Assembly (NCBI GenBank): GCA_903813345.2
Contig: CAIIXF020000007.1
Span: forward strand, 31,423,564-31,487,563
Reading direction: 5' to 3'
Length of the DNA stretch: 64,000 nucleotides
Source: Owenia fusiformis
Lineage: Eukaryota > Annelida > Polychaeta > Sabellida > Oweniidae
Below are positions 47,501 through 57,412 of this stretch, in pieces (the first letter of the stretch is position 1; every line of letters begins with the position of its first letter). A model generated the notes under the pieces. The model did no database searches. It saw only the letters and a list, made by a program, of their open reading frames with translations, and had not been told where the DNA came from. Position numbers and translations under genes: made by a program.

Positions 47501-48841
47501 GATTGATAACACATATTTTTTATCGTTTTGAATAAAGTAGTTTCACGTATGACATGTAGTATAATACACATCACATTATACATACTACTATACTGTATCT
47601 AAAGGAAAAATAAAGTTTTGGATGTTTTTGTCTAAATTATTGTTAATTACCTTCTTTCTTTCTTGTGGCCTCAGTTTGATAGTATCTTCATCTGTGAGGG
47701 CACCCATTGTTCTTATAGCAGGGACTGTTTCACTTGTTGGAGTGGTTGTACTGTCTTTATTTTCTTTGACTTTATGATTTGCCTTCTGTGTATCTTGTAT
47801 TTCTGATTTGATATTAGTTTCAGAAGGGATTTTATCAGCATCATGGATTTTGGTATCAATTGGATTTGTATCAATTTCATTTGATTGAGCTTTATCTTCA
47901 TTGTCATTGGTTGAGTCCATATTCTTTTTAATAACTGCATCACCTGAGTTCTGCTCTTTTTTATGACTATGTTTTTGAAGAGCCGTTTGGCTTCTTGTAA
48001 AGTCATACTCTCTCTTTCGTAGTTTAATCTGCAGATTTTTATCAAGATTGTTAAACCATTGAACTTCGGAAGATGTTTTTTCATAGAGCTCATCATTTCT
48101 CATATTTTTCATATCATCCGAGGTATGTGTTGCAGCAAACCTGCATGCCAGTCCATATTTACAATAACCAAATGTTGTGAAATTATAGCATTTTTCTCCT
48201 AGATCTTTTGGTTTATTCTTCATATATCCATCTAGATCATGGCTGAATTTACATTTCTCCCCAAACTTGCAAGGGTTTTCAGTGAACAAACTGTTACAAA
48301 TTTGCGTCCCTCTGTTGTGCTGCTGCCTTGGGCGTTTCTTGTTGCGCCCCTTTAGTTTTTTCTTAGGAGGTCCTCCCTCAGACTGTTCCTGGGTGTGTTG
48401 TTCTATTTCTGCTTTGGCCTCCTCTGGTAGAACCTCTGCTGTCCTTGGCTTGTGATTTGGGTCCAAGAACCTGCAAGGAATCCCATTCAATTATTATGTT
48501 CGGATACAAAATGGTTAATATACTAATGAGCTACAAGAAAGAGTTGCTTCATTTTCTCTAGTTTGCCCCCTCACCATTAGTGTATTTTCCAATAATAATT
48601 TCCAATAACAAGAGAGAAATACATATTAAGTAACACCTTTGTAACAATGTTCCTATAACATGATATGAAGTTTGGTAACTTCACTTTTATATTTTCTATT
48701 ATTTGAAATATCAATGAGTTTTATTAGAACAGGCAGACAATCTACTTGTATATTGGCACATTAAAATATAACTCACTCTGCTTTTATTCTGGCAACCCCA
48801 CTTTGATGGTAACCATCTCCTCCTTGATCTAAAGAAGCCAT
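41501..48841 (-). CDS. DUS3L: tRNA-dihydrouridine(47) synthase, DUS3L
   Basis: Ten exons join in phase: 48841-48777, 48470-47651, 47359-47318, 46176-46024, 44789-44673, 43696-43520, 43021-42925, 42605-42338, 42022-41894 and 41573-41501 (TAG), giving 646 residues, close to the vertebrate length. Exon 2 carries a basic stretch ([15 protein letters not shown]) and two CCCH zinc fingers ([21 protein letters not shown]-x8-C-x5-C-x3-H; then [10 protein letters not shown] ... CRFAATH). The flavin-dependent TIM barrel starts at KLYLAPLTT and has [10 protein letters not shown] (catalytic-Cys motif), [33 protein letters not shown] and [10 protein letters not shown]. It ends [12 protein letters not shown]3 enzymes reduce U47 of tRNA (and some mRNA uridines) to dihydrouridine using FMN and NADPH. 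Exon 4 is preceded by tandem copies of its own 5' half. Introns hold several DNA elements. Confidence 0.96.
43188..43209. repeat. 22-base G homopolymer in DUS3L intron
   Basis: An unbroken G run on the plus strand, preceded by ttggcc. It lies in the intron between exons 6 and 7, so the DUS3L transcript would carry a C run. The exact length may be uncertain because homopolymers are error-prone in assemblies. Confidence 0.85.
43788..44406. mobile_element. Non-autonomous DNA element, 8-bp TSD family, copy 1
   Basis: 619 bp with inverted ends GGTAAACATTAAAAGGTGG / CCACCTTTTAATCTCTACC. Flanks TATATATT at 43780-43787 and 44407-44414 are an 8-bp duplication. Subterminal repeats of ggtggattggatcgag occur in both arms. 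It is in DUS3L intron 5 and has no transposase. A TSD of 8 bp fits hAT-like or similar superfamilies. Confidence 0.85.
44919..45833. mobile_element. DNA element with minisatellite-like TIRs, 6-bp TSD, copy 1
   Basis: 915 bp flanked by CTTTGG at 44913-44918 and 45834-45839. It begins caggg and ends ggaagc. The inverted arms (about 130 bases) are built of short direct repeats of aactcaacccca and agtcaagtcaa words. The interior is AT-rich with no coding sequence. It lies in DUS3L intron 4. A second member with different inner words is at 52962-54449. Confidence 0.8.
46077..46875 (-). repeat. 99-bp minisatellite of the exon 4 splice acceptor (DUS3L)
   Basis: The first part of DUS3L exon 4 (gttgggaacctcccatac through atgtgtacca, about 77 bases) together with about 22 bases of intron end (tatatgtacattctag type) is repeated upstream of the true exon. 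The word cggcggt occurs at 46154 (true exon), 46253, 46352, 46451, 46550, 46649 and 46746, with a decayed copy at 46845. Spacing is 99 bp except once (97). In coding sense each copy ends in an in-frame TAG that is part of the acceptor itself. Confidence 0.93.
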
Positions 48842-49298
48842 CACCTAATAGTTGCAGCTGAAATCAAACAAGAAAATACTTAATTGATATCATAACCTAA
48901 CAACGCAGATGCGAGTAGGTAGTTACCAGATTCACCACCAGGTGGCTCGTTCGGCTCAGATAGTATGGCGGGTATAGTAGAAAGTTCCCTTTAACTTAAA
49001 TTACATCTATTTGCGTGGTTCAACACGTACTTTTACACGCAGATTTCAAATATGACATCACTTTGACTGAATTTTGAATATTTAATCAAGATTATTTCTA
49101 CTCGCATCTAGTCTATTGTTCGACAATTAATTTGAATTTTAAATTTGGATGTGTTACTATCAGACGTACAAAAGCCTAATTTTCTTGTTTTTTACACATA
49201 TCTGCACATAAAGAGAGAAACAATATTGGCATAGATTTGGTCAATGGAGTTGAATGTATCACTAGTAGGTTTTAGACATGTTTAAGTTTTTCTATCAT
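48842..49298. other. DUS3L upstream region and LINE target-site copy
   Basis: Presumed DUS3L promoter and 5' flank. It ends with agtttttctatcat (49285-49298), the left copy of the LINE target-site duplication. No exon seen. Confidence 0.5.
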
Positions 49299-52200
49299 TT
49301 TTTTTTTTTTTTTTTATTCAATTTAACTTTTAACATATGTACAAATACATGAATAATACAGTTCAATTATAAAACAAATTGATCCAAAAATAGTATGAAA
49401 TGCTTAGCAAAGAATGAAGCATGATTACAATTTGAATGATCATACACATTAGCAAAAAATACAATGTTGCAAGCTATTTTTGACTTGAAGTTCAGATTTA
49501 TAAAGATATCAGCCTTTTCTGAGAAAGCAATCCAGTTTGAATAAACAGTGTAAGCAACAATTGTCAATAATAAGTCTCTGAACATTGAGATCTTGTTTTC
49601 ATGGATTTTTATATTCCCCAGTACAATGTCCTGCCATCTTATATTAAGTTTTAGTATTTTTTCAATTTTCTCCCATATTGGTTTTATTACTACACAGTCA
49701 AATAGCAAATGTTTTATATCTTGGGTCTCTCTACATTTCATACAATTTCTATTTACACCTACATGCCAATTAGAAACCATTTTGCCACAAGCAATGGTAT
49801 TATGCAGAAGTTTAAAGTTAAATTGAGCAAGAATTTTATAAGACACATTATTTATCTTCCTCTCATAAACTCGCTTAAAGAGACTATTTCTATGCTCCAA
49901 CTTAAAACTTCTGCACCAGTAATTCTCAGCAATTGACCGTTCTACATTTTCTTCAATTATATGTTTATATACAATCCTCGTACTAACTGTATTTATATGC
50001 CTATATCCATCTTTAAAGAGAACATATTCACTATCTTTTATATTAATGTAATTTCCATAAGTGGTATCTAAGCCTTTGGTAGAGATTAAAAGGTGGATTG
50101 GATCGAGTGGATTGGATTCATGTAAAAGGTGAATTGGATCGGGAATCTTCAAAATGTGGAATTTCTTATAAAATAAATTCTGTTGATCTCCCTCTAAACA
50201 ATTTCCCTCTACAGTATAACAGGTCCCTTTTGAGAAATCAGAACAAAGCAATGACAAATACATGCTCCAATTAGTTCATGGACACTCTTAAGTATTTATT
50301 CCCTTGTAAATCAACTTTTGTAAGACATAGATCTTTAGAAAAAGAAAACCTGTCGTTCAAATTGATGTGTGAATGTTCACAAAACATTTCTGGTATGTAT
50401 AGTTTGGATTGAAAACAGATGATATGGATCTTCAAACCAGTCTGCCTTATGATTTATGAAATGTCTCAAATTACACTTGGAATGAAAAAGATCGTGTATC
50501 AGAAAGCAGGTACCAGGTCATCCTTTTAGCCCACCCAAGCAAGATAATATTACATCTATTATTTGACATTGTGCAAGTGAAGAGAGCACCAATCTTCCTA
50601 AAGGGAGATCAATAGAATTTTTTAAGGGAAAATCCATATTTTGAAGATAGCCAATCCAATCCACCTTTTACATGAATCCAATCCACTCGATCCAATCCAC
50701 CTTTTAATCTTTACCAAGCCTTTTGTAAATACAGTCAAACATTTTTTTAATGTAAGCCATTCCACCATCCAGTTTTGAGCGCGATGCTTCAATTGTTCAA
50801 TAATAATTTTTTCCTTTTTAAAAACACCCTGCCTGTCAAAGAAGTCCTTGACATACATAAACCCAGATTTAATCCAGCTTTTGTAATATAACGTGCTATT
50901 TTTGCTTTTTACATTTTCATTTAGCCATATGACTTCACCCATGCGATATTTACCTTTTGTATTGTTTTGTTTACATTTATTATAGGCAATGAAAGCTTCT
51001 TTGTAGAATTCTGGCAATTTTATGTCATTTTTACTAGTGAAAGTGGTCATCAAGAATTGTTTTACAGTAAATCCTAAGTTGCTAATATAATGTTCAATAA
51101 TGAGATTCCAAGATGATTTATTATGCAAAAGTCTTTTAATCCAAGACCCGCGTATAGCTTTTATCTTAGTATCAATATCTACTAGATTAAGTCCCCCATT
51201 TTTAATGTCATTAATTACCGTTTTCCTTTTAACAGCTTCTCTTTTCCATAAAAATTTGAAAATTGCTGTCTGAATTTTCTTTTTAATATCTAAAGGCATT
51301 GTAAGCACTGTCATATTATATATTAATTGAGAGATACCCAATGAGTTAATGACTTGTACTTTGCCAAATATAGTTAAATTTCTTTTTTCCAACGTTCTAA
51401 CGTGTTTTCAAAATATCTGACTTTAGTTTCCCAATTTAATTTTTCACATTCTTTTTTGTTATGTCCAATATATATTCCTAAACATCTGATTGGATTCTCT
51501 GAAAAATGAATATCTTGATATATTTTTTCATTGTTTTTTAGACCTCCCAACCATATTCCAGCTGTTTTTTCTATATTAAGCTTCAAACCACTAACATCAG
51601 AAAAATTATTTACGATTTCTATAGCTTTTGGAATTGATTGTTTATTACCGAGTATTAAAGTTGTGTCATCAGCATGTTGAATTGTCTTAAGTGAACCATT
51701 ATTAATTTCTATCCCTTTTACATCCACATTCATTTTTAATTTTAACGACAAGACATCTGTACACAAAATAAATATCAGCGCAGATGCTGGACAACCTTGT
51801 CTTATGCCTCTGTTAACAGATACAACTCTCGATAAATATCCATTGTTTTTAACTTGCAATTTAGGGTCATTATATAGAATCTTAATCCATCTTAAAATAT
51901 TTTCACCAAAATTCATCTTTTTTAGAACCTTGAACATGAAAGTCCAATTTAAACTATCAAAAGCTTTCTGGAAGTCTAAGCTAATTAGTGCACCGTTTAT
52001 CCCTTCGGAATTCGTTAAATCAATTAAGTCAATAAGAAGTCGAGCATTAAGACTGATACTTCTTCCCTCAATATATGCAGATTGATCATTGCTAACTAAC
52101 AGTTTAATTACATCTTTTATCCTCCTAGCAATCAAAAATGCTATTATCTTATAGTCGTAGTTAGTTAAGCTAATTGGTCTATAATTTTTCAGTAAATCTC

Positions 52201-52351
52201 TCTCACCCTTTTTGAAAATTAAGGTTAAAATAGCTACTTTCATTGAGTCACAAAGTTCACCTTTAATGAAAACTTCCTTAATCATGTCAACAAAAACATC
52301 TTCAAAATGATCATAGTAAGCTTTATAGAATTCCGGTGTAAATCCGTCCGC
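49299..52351 (-). mobile_element. 5'-truncated L1/Tx1-like LINE, interrupted
   Basis: On the minus strand it reads from the reverse transcriptase (GFTPEFYK, NYRPISL, LDFQKAFDSLNW, RGIRQGCPASALIFIL, QHADDTTLIL) through the LINE thumb region (NLTIFGKVQVINSL) to a C-terminal C-x2-C-x7-H-x4-C finger (CMKCRETQDIKHLLFDC) and a poly-A tail (T run near 49299). A 14-bp target duplication AGTTTTTCTATCAT flanks it (49285-49298, 52352-52365). The endonuclease and any first ORF are lost by 5' truncation. The coding frame is broken by a one-base shift near 51380 and by a DNA element at 50078-50715, so it is dead. The catalytic box reads HADD for the usual aromatic-ADD. Confidence 0.9.
50078..50715. mobile_element. 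Non-autonomous DNA element, 8-bp TSD family, copy 2 (in LINE)
   Basis: 638 bp with inverted ends GGTAGAGATTAAAAGGTGG / CCACCTTTTAATCTTTACC and flanks AAGCCTTT at 50070-50077 and 50716-50723. Same family as 43788-44406 (shared ggtggattggatcgag and gatctccctc words). It splits the LINE coding region. The reading frames on its two sides agree once the insertion and one flank copy are discounted, so it landed in an otherwise continuous stretch. Confidence 0.88.
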
Positions 52352-52404
52352 AGTTTTTCTATCATGATATTTCCCTGTGGTACTTCAGAAAATATCATAT
52401 CGAC

Positions 52405-52505
52405 AATTATTAAGTTTCGGAGATTAGGTTTTGGACGTTTGAAATTCGTATGTTTGGGATTCGGATCGATGGGATTTGGACGAATGGGATTTGATCCATA
52501 GGGAT
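52405..52505. repeat. Short 'gggattcgg / gggatttgg' degenerate repeat
   Basis: Several loosely repeated words (ttgggattcggatcg, atgggatttgga) of about 18 bases. Minor low-complexity block at the right flank of the LINE. Confidence 0.45.
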
Positions 52506-52961
52506 TCAGATGATTGTGGGATTTGGACTGTCATGACCGTGGTAATGTTAAAGCCTTAAATGACTGTGGCAATGGTTGTAAGGCCTGTCATGACCGTGGT
52601 AATGTTAAAGCCTGATATGACTCTTGAATGAGATTAAAATTATAGTTTGTGGAAATGAATTATGAGTTAAAGTAGTAGTAGTAGTCTAGATTTACATATT
52701 TAAGGTAGATAAACCATGAAATTTTTCATTATAGTATTCTCATGCTACTAAATGTCACTTAATATAACCATTGTCACAGTCATATTGTGCTTTAACATTA
52801 CCACAGTCATGACAGGCCTTGCAACCATTGTCATGGTCATATCAGGCTTTAACATTACCAGACAGGTCTTGCAATATAGTAAATTTATAGTATAGCATTG
52901 TCACGGTCATGTCAGGCTTTAACATTACCACGGTCATGACAGGCCATGTAATATAATATAG

Positions 52962-54449
52962 CAGGTAACTGGTCAACTCGTACCCAAGACAAGTCGTACC
53001 CAAGACAACTGGTACCCAAGACAAGTCGTACCCAAGTATATATTTTGTTTTGAATCAAGCGTTGGGCTTGGAATGTAAATAGATATACATATTATAATTG
53101 TTACAATATAATTGTTCAGAATAGTTTAAAGTTTGAAGAAGAATTTTCGGACGAAATTGATTTAATTTTCTGACATTTTGAGCTTTGAATGTCAATTTAT
53201 TTTGACAATTATTTTTTATTGGTCAAAGATTCAGGATGTTCGAGTGAAGAGACATATGTTTATTCCACCTATTCATAACCATTTTTCAAAATATTGTATG
53301 ATTGTTTGGAACAAGTATTCCTCCTCCCTATTCTTTACTCTAAACCACAGTACAACAAGAGGTCATAGCCAGAAATTTTACAAAGACAGATCAAATCTTG
53401 CACTAAGACAAGGTTTTTTTAGCCAACGGATTGTCAATGAATGGAATAATCTCCCTGAAAAAGCAGTTACAGCCCAGACACTAGATGACTTCAAGGCAAA
53501 GATTGATGCCCACTATTACCCAGACATGAAGTAGAGTACAAGCGAGTAGGATGACCAGTTTACACTCACTAGGTTTTATTTTGGTTCAATGTCAGTTTTT
53601 ATGAATCACAAGTCCCTAACAAATTACCAGTACAGTTATAAGTCTTTGGGAAATAAAATACCAAAGCAGTTCTTTGAAATTATATGTCTTGAAGGGAGGA
53701 ACCCACAGGCACACGCCTTAAACTCCTAAAAACGATGATGATGAAGTGTCAGATTCAATTCATCTTGAAAGGTGGTATCATTATAAATGTATAGATTTAT
53801 CAAATCTTGGGCCTAATTTCTTATATTTAACAGATAATCTATTTGTCTAGGATTTCATATTATCAGAAGTCACATTCATGAAATTTAGCAAGAAAATATT
53901 TTGAATAATAAATAATATTCATAATAATATAATATTAATATCGAATATTATTTTGGTACTTATTCATACATGACATACATGTAATATACTTTGTACGCAC
54001 ATGCTCAAACATAATTCAATTTAGTTACGAAGTGGAAAAGAAATTAACAGATTAAACTTCCTTTAAACTTTCTCTAAATGCAAAAAACTAATTGTTTGAT
54101 TCATTTGTAGAAAAGTTACTGTTGTAAATAATTATTTATATGTTTGACAAAAAAATGTTGAGAACAAGCGCTTCAAGCACTTCTTTTATTCAATAAAAAG
54201 GCGATCCAAGTTAAATCAAAATACTTTACTTACATGTACATGTAATCCATTGAGAAAAAATGTTTTTTAAATTCAAAAAAATATTGAGGCTTATTTGATT
54301 TACATCATAACATGAAAACATTATTATACAAACTCAATTTGTATTCCTAATATGCACCCATAATACTGAAAATAAATTTAGGTACGAGTTGTCTTGGGTA
54401 CCAGTTGTCTTGGGTACGAGTTGTCTTGGGTACGAGTTGACTGGGAAGC
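52962..54449. mobile_element. DNA element with minisatellite-like TIRs, 6-bp TSD, copy 2
   Basis: 1488 bp flanked by ATATAG at 52956-52961 and 54450-54455. It begins caggtaactggtcaactc and ends gagttgactgggaagc. The inverted arms are short direct repeats of tcgtacccaagacaa words. The ends match the element at 44919-45833 (caggN..ggtcaNctc ... gaagc), but the inner repeat word differs. It contains a LINE fragment (53178-53534). Confidence 0.8.
53178..53534 (+). pseudogene. 3'-end fragment of a non-LTR retrotransposon ORF2
   Basis: An open frame of 118 codons ends with the common C-terminal signature of CR1/L2/Jockey-type LINEs (ALRQGFFSQRIVNEWNNLP, then a TLDDFKAKID segment and stop at 53532-53534). 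Upstream residues (SKIQDVRVKRHMFIPP) lack reverse-transcriptase motifs, so only the very end was captured. It lies inside the element 52962-54449 and is unrelated to the L1-like LINE at 49299. The first residues of the frame probably belong to the host element. Confidence 0.7.
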
Positions 54450-54682
54450 ATATAGTATTGTCACGGTTATACCAGGCTATCATGATAACACTACAACAGT
54501 CATGGCAGGATCCTTGCAAAACTTAAAAACATGGTGACGGTTGTGCCAGGCATAAGTCTTGCAACAGATAGGGTCTCATATCCTCTAGACTAATACAGAT
54601 TATAAGATGATTACGGCATATTTTGCCTGTTAACCGATCAATACTTAAGGTTAGTAAAGATGTATAAAATGATAGTCCACTG

Positions 54683-55532
54683 TTAACCAAACCCGTCTGG
54701 CCCAGTTAGACTATCTACTCCTGACGTTGTAGATCTGGGCCAGACAAGGTCCAATGCTAAAAAGGGGGGATTTACTCCGGAAAAAACATGTCGCTGAATC
54801 ATCACTTATTATTCATTCCCTATTAGCCATCCAACCAAAACATCGGGTACCATGTAAACCCAAGTATTTATTTGAAATAAAGAGAACATAACTTACGCGT
54901 AAATGTGGTGTTTTGTTTGTTATATTGATGTTGAAATGGGCACAACATTTCGTCAATATTTCGTCAGTTCTCCGCACCGAATAAAGTCACGTGATGTGAC
55001 GTAACACGAGTGTGACGCGATAATTTTTAAACTTTCATGGAACGAAAATACATTTCCCGGGAATCAATACATTCCAAATATATTGTTATCAAAACGTAGA
55101 TTACTTTATAAAACAGACGTGTCTGTGTTGTATTTAAACTGGAAAGAAATATGGTGGACATTAAATACGATTTTTCAATTTGTTGAACTGACGGAATGTA
55201 GTACTGAACGAAATAAGCAGCCGAGACTTCTCGATATTCTATGAGATCACGAACAGATTGCAGAAGAATTTTTCTTTTTGCTGCGTTTAGACGTTTCGTT
55301 CTTATTTATTAGCCGTCATCCAGCGATGGAAACCTAATATAAATACAAAGTTTGATACAAGGAACAAACACGTAAGTGATTTTTATGATGTTTATTCATT
55401 TATCAGCACGTATTATACATTGAAAAACCAGTGTGTTTTTTCCGGAGTAAATACCCCATTTTTTGCATTGGATCGAGTCTGGCCCAGATCTACGATATCA
55501 AGAGTAGATAACTGGGCCAGACGGGTTTGGTT
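54683..55532. mobile_element. Mutator-like MITE with long TIRs, 9-10-bp TSD
   Basis: 850 bp. The left end ttaaccaaacccgtctggcc is answered by gacgggtttggtt at the right; inverted arms of about 100 bases include tggcccag and gtagatctgggccag / ctggcccagatctac. Flanks (T)AGTCCACTG at 54674-54682 and 55533-55541 give a 9-10-bp duplication, the size typical of Mutator-like elements. No transposase. The interior holds a cluster of tcacgtga, gtgacgtaa and gtgacgcg words. Confidence 0.8.
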
Positions 55533-56341
55533 AGTCCACTGTATGATCGTATTTCATTGGGTGATGGCGCTTCAGGTTAGCTAATAAAAAATAAAGGTTT
55601 TGTCACGACAACACTTCAGATTGGGCATGGCATTTAAAATATGAACATGATGAATACAACATTGGGAGGGTATTTTATATGACTTCTAAAATAGGGTGTT
55701 TAGGGCTAAACTCAAGAGTAAAATGCAAAAATAGTCCATTTCACATGAACAATAACAGTCATGGTATTAGATTAAAAATGATGTGAATTGGGAAAAGTGT
55801 GCAGGAAAATCATACTTATAAGTGTATTTTCCCAAGACTCAAGCTAAGTGATGGGATCATAGCAAATACTTTAAAAATGTAATACATACTTTTTTCAACG
55901 CAGATTTTTTCAGCATGGATTTATTTACGAACAAGTAGTCTCATTAGCCCAATTTGCGACACTCTGTCGGATTAAAAAAATGTAGAATTCATTTGTATTT
56001 TATGATCTTGTACACAATAACATAATCAAGTATCAGAATGATTCAAATACTTTAAAATTGGTTTATAACTTATCTGTCCTGCATCCAGTATGTCGTAAAC
56101 AGTTATTGACAGTCGTCAATGAGTTTAGCTCACATGAGATTCAGCTGATTTGATCACATTGTTTATCACATGATTCTACTTGAAAAACAGCGCTAAATAC
56201 AGACTCTGCTGTCCTAGAGGTAAGGCATATATGTTCATATACATTATTTTACTGTTACCTTGATTATAGGCACTTTTGAATATATTTTACAACAGAAATG
56301 CAGAAGTCTAAAAAGTTTATAAATTCTAAAAGTAAACACTA

Positions 56342-56578
56342 CAGTTGGGGACATAAATAAATGACAGGTGGATTTGCTGAAGTGAGGATTTCCCATGTTA
56401 AAAATAAGAGAATTTACACGAGGCCATAAATCAGTGGATGAGATTATACAAAATGTAAAATATACAAATTTTAAGGGATATGTATCTAGACAATATTGGA
56501 AATTATGGGCTTTCAGACCACCATAATTAGGAAATGGTGATCGAAAATCGACCTGTCATTTATTTTTGTCCCCAACTG
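56342..56578. mobile_element. 237-bp MITE with TA target site
   Basis: Inverted ends CAGTTGGGGACA ... aaataaatgacaggt and the complement (acctgtcattta ... gtccccaactg) with TA on both sides (56340-56341, 56579-56580). Short, non-coding, Tc1/mariner-like by its target site. Confidence 0.75.
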
Positions 56579-56961
56579 TAATTGCTAAAGTCTACCCCCA
56601 CTCCCCCATAGCCCCCCATTCAGGAACTTGTATCACTATTTGGCAACTTGAATTAAGTTGAAACACATGAACTTGTACCACTATGATATGAAATGCTTAT
56701 GTCAGATCTGAGTCATTTGACTCAGATGATACAGTGGGGAATATATAAAGAATTACTATACTAGCTATTAAAAATACACGCTGGTAATAAATTCTTACCT
56801 CAGTGTATTCAGTGCTCTATTTTCTCCGTCCTAGTAAGTCCGAATATAGTGGATTTTTGTGTCCATAATAACAAGTAGGAACTTAAAAATTTGAAGTGGA
56901 TATTCACATGTAATGCCGACTCTTCAAATGTTGAGGTGATTTTGGAGCCCGATTACGCCGC

Positions 56962-57088
56962 AAGGAGGATTGGCTCCCAGAATGCAACATGACACGTGCC
57001 AGCTTTCAAAATGCCGTTCCGCCATTTTGTAACCTGTCACAAGTAGATAAGGTTGACTGATGTTGCATTCTGGGAGTCAATCCTCCTT
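56962..57088. promoter_or_regulatory. Inverted pair of ZNF143-like motifs near CPVL 5' end
   Basis: The 29-base arms at 56962-56990 and 57060-57088 match at 28 positions in inverted orientation. Each contains tcccagaatgcaac or its near-complement, resembling the ZNF143/STAF consensus core (TCCCAGAATGC). An AAACATGGCG word (YY1-like) follows at about 57096-57105. This may be a promoter, or simply MITE arms; the sequence alone does not decide. Confidence 0.4.
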
Positions 57089-57412
57089 GGATCACAAACA
57101 TGGCGATTCATGAAAACATTCGTATGATTTGGTAGGAATTTATCCATCATTTGCAGGTATGAAGCTTTGGATTCATTTATTGTGCGACTTAAAGTGAACT
57201 GGAATTTTTTTTCTACCGCTTGGGAGAGTTTGAGACACGAAACTTAGAATTTAGCTCATTGTGACAACTTTTGATGGTTGAGGTTTATTAATGTCTCCGA
57301 CTTTATCTATGGTGATTAATTGTCCATTTGCAGTTTAAATGCTACACAATGAAAATGTAATTAACTTTTTCCCCACCTGATCTTTTGTTGACCAATCATA
57401 TTGCGTTTCAGA

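Larger units (their letters stand above)
52515..54560. repeat. Fold-back repeat of 'tcatgaccgtggtaatgttaaagcc', split by a later insertion
   Basis: Direct copies at 52530-52625 are answered by reverse-complement copies at 52786-52950 (ctttaacattaccacggtc, atgacaggcc), and remnants continue at 54456-54560 beyond the inserted element 52962-54449. It therefore predates that insertion. No coding sequence of its own. Confidence 0.65.
55542..57412. other. Region upstream of CPVL
   Basis: Contains a 237-bp TA-flanked MITE (56342-56578) and a 29-bp inverted pair (56962-57088). CPVL exon 1 is preceded by an acceptor (gcgtttcag, ending 57411), so a 5' UTR exon probably lies here; a donor after the inverted pair was not pinned down. 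No coding exon recognised. Confidence 0.5.
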
